This document shows, in pieces, positions 9,206 through 19,876 of a stretch of DNA of 64,000 bases. The notes beneath the pieces were generated by a model. It was not told the DNA's origin. It saw only the letters and a program-made list of their open reading frames with translations, and ran no database searches. The stretch is taken from the NCBI RefSeq assembly GCF_009720775.1, contig NZ_WNKW01000004.1:248001-312000 (forward strand), written 5' to 3'. The stretch is from Pseudoduganella danionis (GTDB taxonomy: Bacteria; Pseudomonadota; Gammaproteobacteria; Burkholderiales; Burkholderiaceae_D). The first letter of the stretch is position 1. The number at the start of each line of letters is the position of its first letter. A program made the translations under genes and the position numbers.

Positions 9206-12200
9206 TTATGCGTCCAGCGTCATCAGGCTGGCATTGCCGCCCGCTGCAGTGGTGTTGACGCACAGGGCACGCTCGGCCAGCAGACGCCACAGAGGGATGG
9301 CATCGTTAGCATTGGTGTCGATCACGCCTACCAGCGCGCCCTCACGGGCCGCCAGACGGCTGCGCAGGCTGGCCGTCAGCGCTGATTCCACCAGGGCGAT
9401 CTGGAACTCGGCATCGAAGTGATCGAGCTGGGCAATCACCTGTATCCGGTCTTTGACAGCCGCTGGCAGGTCGTGAGGCAGAAATTGCGCCGTTTCCGTG
9501 CTCATCAGCGCGATATTGCCGGTCGCCAGCGTAGCGGCCAGCTGGTTGAGCAGTACGGGCTGGCTGGTAGCGGCACAGGCGATCGCGCCACGGGCCACCA
9601 GTGCCAATGTATTGCGCTCGCCCGTAGGGCCTGGCAACAGCGTTAGTTGCCCCAGTTGCGTCTGGCGGCCATAGGCTTCTGCCAGTTGGGCCAGATGGTC
9701 GTGGCCATGGGTGCTGGCCCAGGCTTTGAACGTATCGAGCGCTGGCGAATCGCTGACGCCGCTAGCGTGGCTGGCGGGGTTGGTAAAGGCATCGCGTTGC
9801 AGACGTTTCAGGTAGAGCGGACCGCCTGCTTTCGGGCCCGTGCCTGATTTGCCTTCACCACCGAAGGGCTGAACGCCGACGACGGCGCCCACAATGTTAC
9901 GGTTCACGTAGATATTGCCCACATGCGCGCGGCTGGTGATGTAGTCGATGGTTTCATCGATGCGTGAATGCACGCCCAGCGTCAGGCCGAAGCCGCTGCC
10001 ATTGATCTGGTCGACCAGCTTGGGCAGATCGGCGCGCTTGTAACGGATCACGTGCAGCACAGGGCCGAAAACTTCCTGCGTGAGTTCTTCCAGCGAGCGG
10101 ATTTCCAGCACCGTAGGCGGCACGAAGGTGCCGGCCGACGTAACATGGGCCGGCAGATCGAGCGAGAAATAAGTGAGGGCCGTAGCTTTCAGCTTGTTGA
10201 TGTGCGAAAGCAGATTCTGCTGGGCTTCCGCATCGATCACGGGGCCGATATCGGTCACCAGACGATCAGGGCTGCCCACATTCAGTTCCTGCATGGCGCC
10301 TTTGAGCATTTTGATGGTCTTGTCGGCGATATCTTCTTGCAGGAACAGCACGCGCAGCGCCGAGCAGCGCTGGCCGGCGCTATCGAAGGCCGACGAAATT
10401 GCATCTTGCACTACCTGTTCGGGCAATGCCGAGGAATCCACGATCATGGCGTTCTGGCCACCCGTTTCGGCGATCAGCGGAATGTCGATGTTTTCGCTGA
10501 CGGCGCGTTTGGCCAGCGTGCGGTTGATTAGCTGAGCTACTTCGGTCGAGCCGGTGAAGATCACGCCTTTGATGCGGCTATCAGCCGTCAGCGCTGCACC
10601 AACCACTTCGCCGCGGCCGGGCAGGAATTGCAGGGCGGCGCGCGGAATGCCGGCTTCGTGCAGCAGTTCTACGGCACGGTGGGCGATCAGCGGCGTCTGT
10701 TCGGCCGGTTTGGCCAGCACCACGTTGCCGGCGGCCAGCGAAGCGGCAACCTGACCCGTGAAAATCGCCAGCGGGAAGTTCCACGGACTGATACAGGTGA
10801 CGGGGCCCAGTGCCAGCGTATTCGTGCCGCCGCGCACTTCCTGCGCGTAATAACGCAGGAAATCGACCGCTTCGCGCAGTTCGGCGATGGCGTTCGGCAG
10901 CGATTTGCCTGCTTCGCGAATCGCCAGTGTCATCAGCTCCATGGCATTGGTTTCGAACAGCTCGGCGGCGCGCTCCAGTGCTGCCGCGCGGATGGCTGGT
11001 TCAGTTACCTGCCAGTCCATGGCGTACTGGCTGGCGCTGGCCAGCGCCGTTTCCACATCGGCTGCGCTGGCTTCTACCAGTTGGCCTACCACATCGCTGC
11101 GCTGGGCCGGATTGGTGACGTTCTGTACCGGCTGGCCGGCGCTGACACCGCCGGCCAGCAGCGGCGTGGCGTACCAGCTACGTGGTTCGGCCAGTTCGGC
11201 GGCAACACGGCGCAGCACATTTTCATTGGCCAGATCGAAGCCGGACGAGTTTTTACGTTCCGTGCCAAACATATCGAGTGGCAGCGGAATGCCGCGGTGC
11301 GGCTGGCCACCCTGCTCGCGTGCCAGCGCAACGGGATCCTTGATCAGCGATTCGACGGGTATTGCTTCATCGACGATCTGGTTGACGAAGGACGAGTTGG
11401 CACCGTTTTCCAGCAGACGGCGTACCAGATAGGCCAACAGCGTTTCGTGGGTGCCGACTGGCGCGTAAATACGGCAAGCCTTATCCAGATTGTCCTTGCC
11501 TACCACCTGGTCGTACAGCGATTCGCCCATGCCGTGCAGGCACTGGAATTCGTAGTCGGTCACGCCATCGCGCTTGGCCCAGGTGTAGATGGTCGACAGC
11601 GTTTGCGCATTGTGGGTAGCGAACTGCGGATAGATTACGCTGGTCGCGCCCAGCAGCTTCTGTGCGCAGACCAGATACGACACGTCGGTGTAAACCTTGC
11701 GCGTGTAGACCGGATAGCCGCTCATGCCATCCACCTGGGCGCGTTTGATTTCCGCATCCCAGTACGCGCCTTTGACCAGACGCACCATGAATTTGCGGCC
11801 GCTGCGCTTAGCCAGATCGATCAGGTAATCGATCACGAACGGGCAGCGTTTCTGGTAAGCCTGCACCACAAAGCCTATGCCTTCGAAACCGGCCAGGGCC
11901 GGATCATGTGCCAGTGCTTCCATCAGATCGAGCGAGAGTTCCAGACGATCGGCTTCTTCGGCATCGATGTTCAGGCCGATGTTGTACTGCTTGGCCAGCA
12001 GCACCAGTGCACGCACGCGCGGCAGCAGTTCTTCCATGACGCGCTGGCGCTGGGCGCGGCTGTAGCGGGGGTGCAGTGCCGACAGTTTGACGGAAATGCC
12101 GGGGCCGTTTTTGATGCCGCGCCCATTCGAGGCTTTACCGATGGCGTGGATGGCGGTTTCGTAGGAAGCGTAATAGTTTTTCGCGTCCGCTTCCGTCAGC

Positions 12201-12871
12201 GCCGCTTCACCCAGCATGTCGTAGGAATAGCGGTAGCCGCGCGCTTCATTGGCCTGGCCGTTCTTGATGGCTTCGTCGATGGTCTGGCCCGTGACGAACT
12301 GGTTGCCCAGCATGCGCATGGCCAGATCTACACCTTTGCGGATCAGTGGTTCGCCGCCCTTGGAAATCAGCTTGGTTAGGGCCGAGCCCAGACCGTTTTC
12401 GCTGCTGGTGCTGACCAGTTTGCCCGTGATTAGCAGACCCCAGGTGGCGGCATTGACGAACAGCGAAGGCGATTCGCCCAGATGCTTGCGCCAATCGCCC
12501 TTGCTGATCTTGTCGGCGATCAACCGGTCGGCCGTGGCATTGTCGGGAATACGCAACAGTGCTTCGGCCAGACACATCAGTGCCACGCCTTCTTCCGACG
12601 ACAGCGAAAACTCGTGCATCAGCGCATCCACACCGGAGGCGCGCGTGCGCTGCGCGCGCACCGAGCTGACCAGTTTATGCGCGAGCTGTTGCGACTGCTT
12701 CAGCGTGGCATCGTCATTCTTGGTTATTTGTTCCAGCAGCCATTGCACGGCGCTGACTTCGTCGCGCCGGTAGGCAGCGGTCACAGCGGCACGCAGGGGA
12801 ATTGGATCGCGCAGGATCTCGTCCTGTAGCGCGGAGAACGGGGTAAAACGGGGGCTGATGGCAGCGGACAT
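9206..12871 (-). CDS. putA: Bifunctional proline dehydrogenase / L-glutamate-gamma-semialdehyde dehydrogenase
   Basis: A 1221-residue protein oxidising proline to glutamate in two steps. The proline dehydrogenase half contains RLVKGAYWDAEIKRAQ and the FAD-site arginines (about residues 200-470). The aldehyde dehydrogenase half has TGSTEVAQL (NAD site), ETGGQNAMIVD (Glu) and SAGQRCSALR (catalytic Cys). The C-terminal domain completes a long-type PutA. The N-terminus (MSAAISPRFTPF) lacks the ribbon-helix-helix domain of the E. coli protein, so it should not be self-repressing. A divergent Lrp-type gene 211 bases away is the likely regulator. It is followed by a strong terminator. Confidence 0.96.
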   Translation of the reverse strand: MSAAISPRFTPFSALQDEILRDPIPLRAAVTAAYRRDEVSAVQWLLEQITKNDDATLKQSQQLAHKLVSSVRAQRTRASGVDALMHEFSLSSEEGVALMCLAEALLRIPDNATADRLIADKISKGDWRKHLGESPSLFVNAATWGLLITGKLVSTSSENGLGSALTKLISKGGEPLIRKGVDLAMRMLGNQFVTGQTIDEAIKNGQANEARGYRYSYDMLGEAALTEADAKNYYASYETAIHAIGKASNGRGIKNGPGISVKLSALHPRYSRAQRQRVMEELLPRVRALVLLAKQYNIGLNIDAEEADRLELSLDLMEALAHDPALAGFEGIGFVVQAYQKRCPFVIDYLIDLAKRSGRKFMVRLVKGAYWDAEIKRAQVDGMSGYPVYTRKVYTDVSYLVCAQKLLGATSVIYPQFATHNAQTLSTIYTWAKRDGVTDYEFQCLHGMGESLYDQVVGKDNLDKACRIYAPVGTHETLLAYLVRRLLENGANSSFVNQIVDEAIPVESLIKDPVALAREQGGQPHRGIPLPLDMFGTERKNSSGFDLANENVLRRVAAELAEPRSWYATPLLAGGVSAGQPVQNVTNPAQRSDVVGQLVEASAADVETALASASQYAMDWQVTEPAIRAAALERAAELFETNAMELMTLAIREAGKSLPNAIAELREAVDFLRYYAQEVRGGTNTLALGPVTCISPWNFPLAIFTGQVAASLAAGNVVLAKPAEQTPLIAHRAVELLHEAGIPRAALQFLPGRGEVVGAALTADSRIKGVIFTGSTEVAQLINRTLAKRAVSENIDIPLIAETGGQNAMIVDSSALPEQVVQDAISSAFDSAGQRCSALRVLFLQEDIADKTIKMLKGAMQELNVGSPDRLVTDIGPVIDAEAQQNLLSHINKLKATALTYFSLDLPAHVTSAGTFVPPTVLEIRSLEELTQEVFGPVLHVIRYKRADLPKLVDQINGSGFGLTLGVHSRIDETIDYITSRAHVGNIYVNRNIVGAVVGVQPFGGEGKSGTGPKAGGPLYLKRLQRDAFTNPASHASGVSDSPALDTFKAWASTHGHDHLAQLAEAYGRQTQLGQLTLLPGPTGERNTLALVARGAIACAATSQPVLLNQLAATLATGNIALMSTETAQFLPHDLPAAVKDRIQVIAQLDHFDAEFQIALVESALTASLRSRLAAREGALVGVIDTNANDAIPLWRLLAERALCVNTTAAGGNASLMTLDA

Positions 12872-13082
12872 GGAATAACTTTCAGTAAGAAATTTTGGCG
12901 CCGTACATTAGAAAAAACGCTCGACCGGCGGGTGCTGGCGAGCGTGTTTCGAAGTGAACTGCTGATGATTCGATTGTAAAGCGATTTCTTCTGGATTAAT
13001 TCTGGTATTACAAGGGGCTAGCAATAGATTGTTTTTAGTGAGACAATTTAACCAAATAATATTAATTTTGGAGTCCCCGGAA

Positions 13083-13538
13083 ATGCTAGACAAGATCAGT
13101 AAAAAAATCTTGATGGAATTGCAGAGCGATGGCCGCATCAGCAACGTAGAACTGGCTGCGCGGGTGAACTTGTCACCAGCAGCCTGCCTGGAACGTGTGC
13201 GCAAACTGCACGAATCCGGCTACATCATGGGTTACACGGCCCAGCTCAATCCCCAGTTACTGGACGTTTCCTTGCTCGTTTTCATAGAGGTAGTGCTCGA
13301 TCGCACGACTCCAGAAGTCTTCGATGCCTTCAAACATAGCGTTCAGCTGATACCAGAAGTATTAGAATGCCACATGGTTGCTGGCGGTTTTGATTACTTG
13401 GTTAAAGCCCGCGTCAAGGACATGGCGGCGTACCGTGAATTCCTTGGCAAAACCCTGCTCCAGAAAGGCGTACGTGAAACCCACACTTACGCCGTTATGG
13501 AAGAGGTGAAGAATACCACCAAGTTGCCTATAAAATAG
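13083..13538 (+). CDS. Lrp/AsnC-family transcriptional regulator, probable proline-responsive activator of putA
   Basis: A 151-residue protein of classic Lrp architecture: a helix-turn-helix in the first 60 residues (LSPAACLERVRKL) and a RAM ligand domain afterwards (VAGGFDYLVKARVKDM). The frame continues upstream to 13029, but ATG 13083 gives the normal Lrp start MLDKISKKIL and has GGAG upstream. Divergent orientation from putA is the arrangement seen for PutR-type regulators in alpha- and betaproteobacteria, so regulation of proline catabolism is inferred from context. About 150 bases of A/T-rich DNA between the two would hold the operator. Confidence 0.9.
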   Translation: MLDKISKKILMELQSDGRISNVELAARVNLSPAACLERVRKLHESGYIMGYTAQLNPQLLDVSLLVFIEVVLDRTTPEVFDAFKHSVQLIPEVLECHMVAGGFDYLVKARVKDMAAYREFLGKTLLQKGVRETHTYAVMEEVKNTTKLPIK

Positions 13539-13595
13539 CAGCGAAGAACGAAATTTACACCGTTCTCCCGCTGTACACCTTAACGGGGGAGACAG

Positions 13596-15170
13596 ATGAA
13601 GCTTTTACAGCAGCCTTGGCTGTTCAGGGGACTTTGGCTGGGCGCGGCAACGCTGCTCGGTACGGTGATCGCTCTTGTTGTGAGCTGGCTAGCAGATAGC
13701 CAGTTATCCCTGCTGGCCACAGCAGGGTTGAGCTTCCCTGCTGCACTCGCTGCTGCACTGCTGATCCGCTGGCAAACCACGCGCCAGCACAGCGAGGACG
13801 GCGCGCGCCGCTTTGCCCATGTGGTAGGCGATGAGATCGACGCCATCATGATAGGCGCTGCGGAAACCTCGTTCTTTGTCGACTCCGTCAAAGCCAAAGT
13901 GGCGCTCGACGTCGGCACCAGCGCCGATATTGCTGATCGCGCCACAGAAAATCTTGAAGCGTCCAGCCTGATTGCCGCCAATGCCGAACAGGCCGCCCGC
14001 ATCGCAGCGCAGGTCAAGGGCGAAACGGTGGCAGGCCGCAATGAAGCGGATCTGGGCTTGCAGCGTATCAAGGCGGCACGTTCGGAAGCCCAGACCGCAG
14101 CGGCCATGATGGCCAGCCTGCAGAGTAATGCGCGCAAAATCTACAGTTTTACTGAAGCCATCAGCGAAATTTCCGCCCGTACCAATCTGCTGGCACTGAA
14201 CGCGGCAATCGAAGCAGCACGCGCCGGCGAACAGGGGCGGGGATTTGCCGTGGTCGCCAATGAAGTGCGCCAGCTGGCTTTCCGGACCAAGGAAGCCACG
14301 GATGAAATCAGTGCCATGGTGCGCGAAATTAATCAGCAGGCCGAGCAGGCCGCCAGCGGCATGACTACGCTGGCCCAGAGTGTGAGCGTGGCGGCTGGCA
14401 ACGTGGAAACCGTGCATGGATTGCTGAGCAATATAGAACAGTCGTCCGGCGTATCGGAGCAGCAGATAGGCCAGATCGCCCATGCCGCGCGCGAGCATGT
14501 GGATACCAGTGAAATCATTGCGCAAGGGGTGGGCAGCATCCGCGATAGTCTGCACTCGACCGAGCAGCAACTGCCGCGCGCGGCCGGTTCGGCCCAGGCT
14601 CTGGCGGAACGGGCCGAAGTGATTACCCGCGCACTCAGCGTATCGTCCATCGAAAGCTCGCACGATCCGATCCGCATAGTCGCCCAGCAGGCTGCGCGCG
14701 ATATAGGACGGTTGTTTGAATCGGCCATCAGCAGTGGCCAGATCAGTCAGGAAGCCTTGTTCGACCGCCGTTACACACCCATCCCTGACACCAATCCGCA
14801 AAAACATAAGTCGCGTTTCGACGACTTTACCGACCGCGTGCTGCCGTCGCTGCAGGAAGCGGTGCTGGAAGCCATGCCGCAACTGGCATACGCGGGTGCG
14901 GTGGATAACAATGGCTATTTCCCCACCCATAACCGCAAATTCTCGCAGCCGCTGACGGGCAATTACGAGATCGATATGGTGAATAACCGTACCAAGCGGA
15001 TCTTTAGCGACCGTACCGGCAAGCGTTGCGGCAGCAACACCCAGCCATTTTTGCTACAGACTTACAAACGCGATACGGGCGAAGTGATGCACGATTTGTC
15101 CGTGCCGATCTATGTGAATGGCCGCCACTGGGGCGGCTTCCGCGTGGGCTACCGCTCCAGCCACAGCTAG
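13596..15170 (+). CDS. Methyl-accepting chemotaxis protein with C-terminal sensor-like domain
   Basis: A 524-residue chemoreceptor. Two membrane segments (about residues 12-30 and 38-58) are separated by only a few residues, so there is almost no periplasmic domain. The signalling hairpin is clear around residues 188-225 ([20 protein letters not shown], then [15 protein letters not shown]) and binds CheA/CheW. Beyond residue 400 comes a cytoplasmic region with [17 protein letters not shown] and a terminal GGFRVGY, resembling the Cache/PAS-like tail found on some cytoplasmic-sensing receptors. No C-terminal CheR-docking pentapeptide is present. Sensing is therefore probably of an internal signal. 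Confidence 0.9.
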   Translation: MKLLQQPWLFRGLWLGAATLLGTVIALVVSWLADSQLSLLATAGLSFPAALAAALLIRWQTTRQHSEDGARRFAHVVGDEIDAIMIGAAETSFFVDSVKAKVALDVGTSADIADRATENLEASSLIAANAEQAARIAAQVKGETVAGRNEADLGLQRIKAARSEAQTAAAMMASLQSNARKIYSFTEAISEISARTNLLALNAAIEAARAGEQGRGFAVVANEVRQLAFRTKEATDEISAMVREINQQAEQAASGMTTLAQSVSVAAGNVETVHGLLSNIEQSSGVSEQQIGQIAHAAREHVDTSEIIAQGVGSIRDSLHSTEQQLPRAAGSAQALAERAEVITRALSVSSIESSHDPIRIVAQQAARDIGRLFESAISSGQISQEALFDRRYTPIPDTNPQKHKSRFDDFTDRVLPSLQEAVLEAMPQLAYAGAVDNNGYFPTHNRKFSQPLTGNYEIDMVNNRTKRIFSDRTGKRCGSNTQPFLLQTYKRDTGEVMHDLSVPIYVNGRHWGGFRVGYRSSHS

Positions 15171-15190
15171 GACGCGGTGGCGGCCGGAGT

Positions 15191-16159
15191 TTAATACGTA
15201 TCGCTACGCGGTGCCGTACCGGGCGCCGTGCGCTGGGCCACGCTGTTCATGCCTTCCAGGTGGCGGCGCAGCCATTTGTGGGCCGGGCTGCGCGCATCGC
15301 GCTCGTGCCACAGCATGTCGAGGTGCACGGCCGGTAGCTGGAATGGCAATTCCTTGGAAATCAGCGCATCCGTCATGCCCGTCGAGGCGATCAGATGGCG
15401 CGGCAGCACGGTAATCAGGTCGGAGTTGGCCACCACCCGTCCGGCCGTGAAGAACTGGTTCACCGTCAGCAGGATGCGGCGTTCGCGCTGGATCTGCGCC
15501 AGTGCTTCATCCACCAGGCCGTGGGCGCGGCCGGAGAAACTCACCAGCAGGTGATTCGCCGCGCAATAGTTATCCAGCGTCAGGTCGACTTTGGATAAGG
15601 GGTGGTCGCGCCGCATCACGCACACATAATGGCCCGAATACAGCCGTTCGTGGCGGATAGGCGAACCTGTTTCATACGACAGCTGGGCGGCTACGCCGGG
15701 GAAGAAACCTACTGCCAGATCGATATCGCCACGCAACAGCATGGGGCGCGGTTCACGCGTGGTCAGCGGCACCATGCGCACATTCACGCCCGGTGCTTCG
15801 TTTTCGATCGAGCGCATCAGCGCCGGCAGCCAGAAGGCTGCCGTGGCATCGGCCATGGCCATGCGGAAGGTGGCGTGGGCGGCCGAGACGTCGAAGGTTT
15901 CCGGTGCGACGGCCGCTTCCAGACTGGCCAGCGCACTGCGCACGGATGGCCACAGCGATTCGGCGCGCGGCGTGGGCTTCACGCCGTAGGCGGTGCGGAT
16001 CAGTAATTCGTCGCCCAGACTTTCACGCAGGCGCTTGATGGCGTTGGAGACGGCCGGTTGCGTCATGGCCAGATGGCCGGCCGCGCGGGTCAGATTTTGC
16101 TCGGTCATCACGGCGTCAAAGACGCGTAACAGGTTCAAGTCTAGCGTCAGGAAGCTCAT
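15191..16159 (-). CDS. LysR-family transcriptional regulator
   Basis: A 322-residue LysR-type regulator. The N-terminal winged HTH is obvious (NLTRAAGHLAMTQPAVSNAIKRLRE), followed by a linker and a substrate-binding domain with GDIDLAVGFF. The overall pattern is closest to the NahR/NodD/PNPR branch. The target is not evident: the neighbours are a chemoreceptor (convergent) and a small membrane protein. The C-terminal tail (residues 305-322) is low in conserved character. The 5' region (16160-16310) is A/T-rich and is shared with the divergent small gene, a common place for a LysR operator. Confidence 0.92.
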   Translation of the reverse strand: MSFLTLDLNLLRVFDAVMTEQNLTRAAGHLAMTQPAVSNAIKRLRESLGDELLIRTAYGVKPTPRAESLWPSVRSALASLEAAVAPETFDVSAAHATFRMAMADATAAFWLPALMRSIENEAPGVNVRMVPLTTREPRPMLLRGDIDLAVGFFPGVAAQLSYETGSPIRHERLYSGHYVCVMRRDHPLSKVDLTLDNYCAANHLLVSFSGRAHGLVDEALAQIQRERRILLTVNQFFTAGRVVANSDLITVLPRHLIASTGMTDALISKELPFQLPAVHLDMLWHERDARSPAHKWLRRHLEGMNSVAQRTAPGTAPRSDTY

Positions 16160-16326
16160 GGCAGCTCAGTCGTGGCTCAGGTCGTGAAATGGTAAAGAAA
16201 TATCATTTTTTATCAATGATACGACATTCCATTCACCAAATGAATAATTGTTATCGGGGAAGTAAATTGGCTACTTATGTTGCACTGCACTATAGTACCG
16301 CCTGATTCTAAATGCCTTGTAACCAC

Positions 16327-16608
16327 ATGTCTACCCTGATTTCCGCTGTACAAAATATCTCCTTGATTAGCGCAGGTGAGCTGGCGCTGGTCAGCGGTGC
16401 TGTGTGCGCCGTGCTGCTGCTGTTCAAACCTCTGCTGATGGGGCTGTGCCGTGCGGCCATGCTGCTGGTGCGCCCGAAACTGAGCAAGGAAGAGCAGCTC
16501 CAGCGTCGCCAGATGCGCGACGCCATGCTGCTCAAGCGTATGCTGAATTCCATCGAAGGCGAACCCAGCCACGTGGCTGAACTGCGCGCGATTGCTTCGC
16601 GCGTCTAA
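16327..16608 (+). CDS. Small single-pass membrane protein of unknown function
   Basis: 93 residues from ATG 16327 (an ATG five codons upstream at 16312 is also possible). A hydrophobic segment spans about residues 17-50 (ALVSGAVCAVLLLFKPLLMG), followed by a charged helix (KLSKEEQLQRRQMRD). No recognised domain. It lies between the LysR gene (divergent) and the chalcone-isomerase-like gene (convergent, 8 bases apart). Codon use matches the chromosome. I do not recognise it. Confidence 0.6.
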   Translation: MSTLISAVQNISLISAGELALVSGAVCAVLLLFKPLLMGLCRAAMLLVRPKLSKEEQLQRRQMRDAMLLKRMLNSIEGEPSHVAELRAIASRV

Positions 16609-16616
16609 GTAGGTAC

Positions 16617-17210
16617 TTACTTCCCGCCTAACAGCGCTGGCTTCAGGTCGCTATCGACCGGATGTTCGCCCAGCCAGATGCGTAGCACAGCGTTGTAGAA
16701 CGCTACGTCGGGCATCAGTTCACCGATTTTCTTCCCGTTCAGATAGCACTGGGTGCCCTCGCCCGGGGTCCAGTCCAGCGTCAGCTGGTCGCCCTTTTTC
16801 AGGGCCGGAATCTGGGCAAACACTTCACCGAACTTCATGGTTTGCGGCAGGATGCGGGTGCGCTCGTTCTTGTCGGTGTTGTTGTTCAGACCGTCCATGA
16901 AGGCTTTGCCGAAATCTTCCGAGCTGACTTCGCGCAGCATGGTAATGGCTACGCGGCGCGGCCCGCTGGTGGCCAGCACATCGGCGACACTGCTTTTCTT
17001 TTCCGTCAGATACAGGCCGGCCGCATAGACTTTGAAGATGACTTTGGTGCGCACGCCGGCGCCATTCAGTTTGAGCTCGCTGCCCGCAACCTTGATGCTG
17101 TCGTCAAACTTGACGCCCGCTACCTCGACTGCGGCCAGCGCGGGCAGGCAGAAGCTGCCGGCCAGCATGGTGGCGGCAAACAGGCTTTTCAGGATATTTC
17201 TGCGTTTCAT
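16617..17210 (-). CDS. Exported chalcone-isomerase-like protein
   Basis: 197 residues from ATG 17210 (the frame is open further upstream, but MKRRNILKSLFAATMLAG starts a typical signal peptide ending ALAA and has a GGAG-like site before it). The mature part matches the bacterial chalcone-isomerase-like family (Chalcone_3): VAGVKFDDSIKVAGSELKLNG, then VIFKVYAAGLYL, and the conserved C-terminal AFYNAVLRIWLGEHPVD. Family members are periplasmic and bind small hydrophobic ligands; isomerase activity is not expected. It is the last gene of the coaD-side minus-strand group. Confidence 0.88.
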   Translation of the reverse strand: MKRRNILKSLFAATMLAGSFCLPALAAVEVAGVKFDDSIKVAGSELKLNGAGVRTKVIFKVYAAGLYLTEKKSSVADVLATSGPRRVAITMLREVSSEDFGKAFMDGLNNNTDKNERTRILPQTMKFGEVFAQIPALKKGDQLTLDWTPGEGTQCYLNGKKIGELMPDVAFYNAVLRIWLGEHPVDSDLKPALLGGK

Positions 17211-17349
17211 ATAAGGTCTCCGAAAGGTAGTGGGGCCGGCGCACAGGACGGGCAGGACTCGATCGGAATATACCACCGCTAAGGCGGCATCACGCAGGGA
17301 AAAGCGCACGCGGCCGCGTTTGGCCGCTGCGGCACGGTGGTCTGGCCTG

Positions 17350-18135
<786 letters not shown>

Positions 18136-18218
18136 TTAGAACGCGCCATTATGCCTGAAAAATGCCGTCTGCCTACATTTGGGGCAGTTCGGCGGCCGGT
18201 TTATGGCAGGCGTGGCCG

Positions 18219-18866
18219 TTAAACCTTGCGTTTTAGTAAATGGAAATGCACCATGCCCGCTTTATCGGCGCGGATAACTTCCCAGCCGGCCATCCATTCA
18301 GGCGTGGCGTCATCGGCAAATTCCAGTGGAATGCCCGATTCAGCATACACCAGTCCATCCTGCTCCAGCAGTTTGCTGCACAGCGGCAGAGCGCGTTCGA
18401 TAAAGCTCTGTTGGTAAGGCGGATCGAGGAAAATCAAATCATAGCGCTGGCCGCGGCTGGCGGCCGACTGGGCCACAGCCAGTGCATCGCCACGCATGAT
18501 CTGGACATTCTCGGCCTTGAGTTTCTGCTTGATGGCTTCCAACTGCTGTATCACAGGCGTGACAGTATCGACCATGGTGACACTGTGGGCGCCGCGGCTG
18601 GCCGCTTCGAAGCCCAGTGCACCGCTGCCGGCAAACAGATCGAGCACCCTGGCGTTGGACCAATTGGCATCGCGCTGGTGGTTGATCCAGTTGAACACGG
18701 TTTCGCGCACGCGGTCCGGCGTCGGGCGCAGGCCGGAAGCACTGAGTACGGGCAAGGGTGTGCGTTTCCAGCTACCGCCAATGATGCGCACCTGATGGCT
18801 GTGCTGCGGGCCATGGACGGGGACTTTGGCTGGTTTGGCAGGTTTGCTGGTGGGCTTTCTAGGCAT
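18219..18866 (-). CDS. rsmD: 16S rRNA (guanine(966)-N2)-methyltransferase
   Basis: A 215-residue Rossmann methyltransferase modifying G966 of 16S rRNA. It shows the N-terminal RIIGGSWKRTPLPV with RPTPDRVRETVFNWI, SAM motif LDLFAGSGALGFEA and the catalytic DLIFLDPPYQ. A lysine/proline-rich leader (TSKPAKPAKVP) precedes the domain, a common betaproteobacterial extension. It precedes coaD on the same strand. Confidence 0.96.
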   Translation of the reverse strand: MPRKPTSKPAKPAKVPVHGPQHSHQVRIIGGSWKRTPLPVLSASGLRPTPDRVRETVFNWINHQRDANWSNARVLDLFAGSGALGFEAASRGAHSVTMVDTVTPVIQQLEAIKQKLKAENVQIMRGDALAVAQSAASRGQRYDLIFLDPPYQQSFIERALPLCSKLLEQDGLVYAESGIPLEFADDATPEWMAGWEVIRADKAGMVHFHLLKRKV

Positions 18867-18934
18867 GATGCAGGCGCTTGCGCTGATGATACGCAGGTGA
18901 TTGTTTGTCAGGCGCGACTATAACATATGGGGCT

Positions 18935-19834
18935 TCAGGGGCTGCCGCTCTGGCCTTCCTGCGCCAGCACCCGCAGGTCGTGTATCCAGCCCTGGATCTT
19001 GTGGTTGGCATGGGCTTTCTGTGCCGGGGTGGCGAGCTGGATCACGTTGTAGACCATTTGCGCCGTGGCTTCTTCGTAATCATCGAATTCGGGTGCGCGG
19101 GCGCCCGTCTCCATGTGCTGGAAGCTGGTGTTGATCTGCTGGCGCAGCAACTCCATGGTGCTGTCGCGGTCGGGCTTTTCTTTCTGGATTTTACGGGCCA
19201 GTGCGACGATTTCGTGCTGGCGCCGCACACGGTCTTCCAGTATCTGGGCATTGATGAGCGGACGTTGATCGGAGTAGCGGCGGATTTGCGCTTCCTGGGA
19301 CCGGCTGAAGTCGCCAAACCACAGTTCGAACTGGTCCAGTGCCTGCTGGTAACGCACTTTCTGCTGGGCTTCCAGATCGCCCTTCATGTATTTCTGCCGG
19401 AATTCGGCATTGTTGGCGGTGAATTTTTTCTCCAGCGCTGTGATCTGTTCCGGCCGCAGCGAGCGTAGCAGATCGGCCAGTTGCGGCACTGCATGCAGCA
19501 TCAGCACGCGGCTGCGCTGGCGTATTTCACCCCAGCTGGCGCGCAGCCGGGCCGTATCGGTGGGGTTATTCAGGTGCTGCTGCTGGCTGACTTGCAGCAG
19601 CAGCGCGTAATCCTGCAACTGGGTGCTGCGGTGCCACTGGAATAGCTGATCGATATCCTTTTTGACCCAGCTTTTCTGCTCGCGGTCCAGATCGACATAG
19701 CCGTCCAGCCACCAGTAGATCAAGGTATCGCCATGGTTGTAAGCCAGCCGCAACGAGCTGCAGGCGCCCAGCGCCAGCATCAGCAGTAATCCACAGGCAT
19801 AACGCCAGAGTATTCGGGTAGCAGGAAAGGCCAT
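18935..19834 (-). CDS. DUF6279-type lipoprotein
   Basis: A 299-residue protein with a lipoprotein signal (lipobox LALGACSS near residue 25), so it is probably outer-membrane anchored. The mature part has the family start LRLAYNHGDTLIYWWLDGYVDLD and is otherwise helical and rich in Gln, Arg and Leu. This matches DUF6279, common in beta- and gammaproteobacteria; function unknown. It is 42 bases from the divergent glmU. Confidence 0.85.
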   Translation of the reverse strand: MAFPATRILWRYACGLLLMLALGACSSLRLAYNHGDTLIYWWLDGYVDLDREQKSWVKKDIDQLFQWHRSTQLQDYALLLQVSQQQHLNNPTDTARLRASWGEIRQRSRVLMLHAVPQLADLLRSLRPEQITALEKKFTANNAEFRQKYMKGDLEAQQKVRYQQALDQFELWFGDFSRSQEAQIRRYSDQRPLINAQILEDRVRRQHEIVALARKIQKEKPDRDSTMELLRQQINTSFQHMETGARAPEFDDYEEATAQMVYNVIQLATPAQKAHANHKIQGWIHDLRVLAQEGQSGSP

Positions 19835-19876
19835 GTTAAACTTTCGTATTGATTAACTCTTCTTGAACTGGCACCT

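Noticed and set aside
13704..14930. Long minus-strand frame within the chemoreceptor gene
   Set aside because: A shadow of the GC-rich coding sequence; it lacks domains while the plus-strand frame has clear chemoreceptor motifs.
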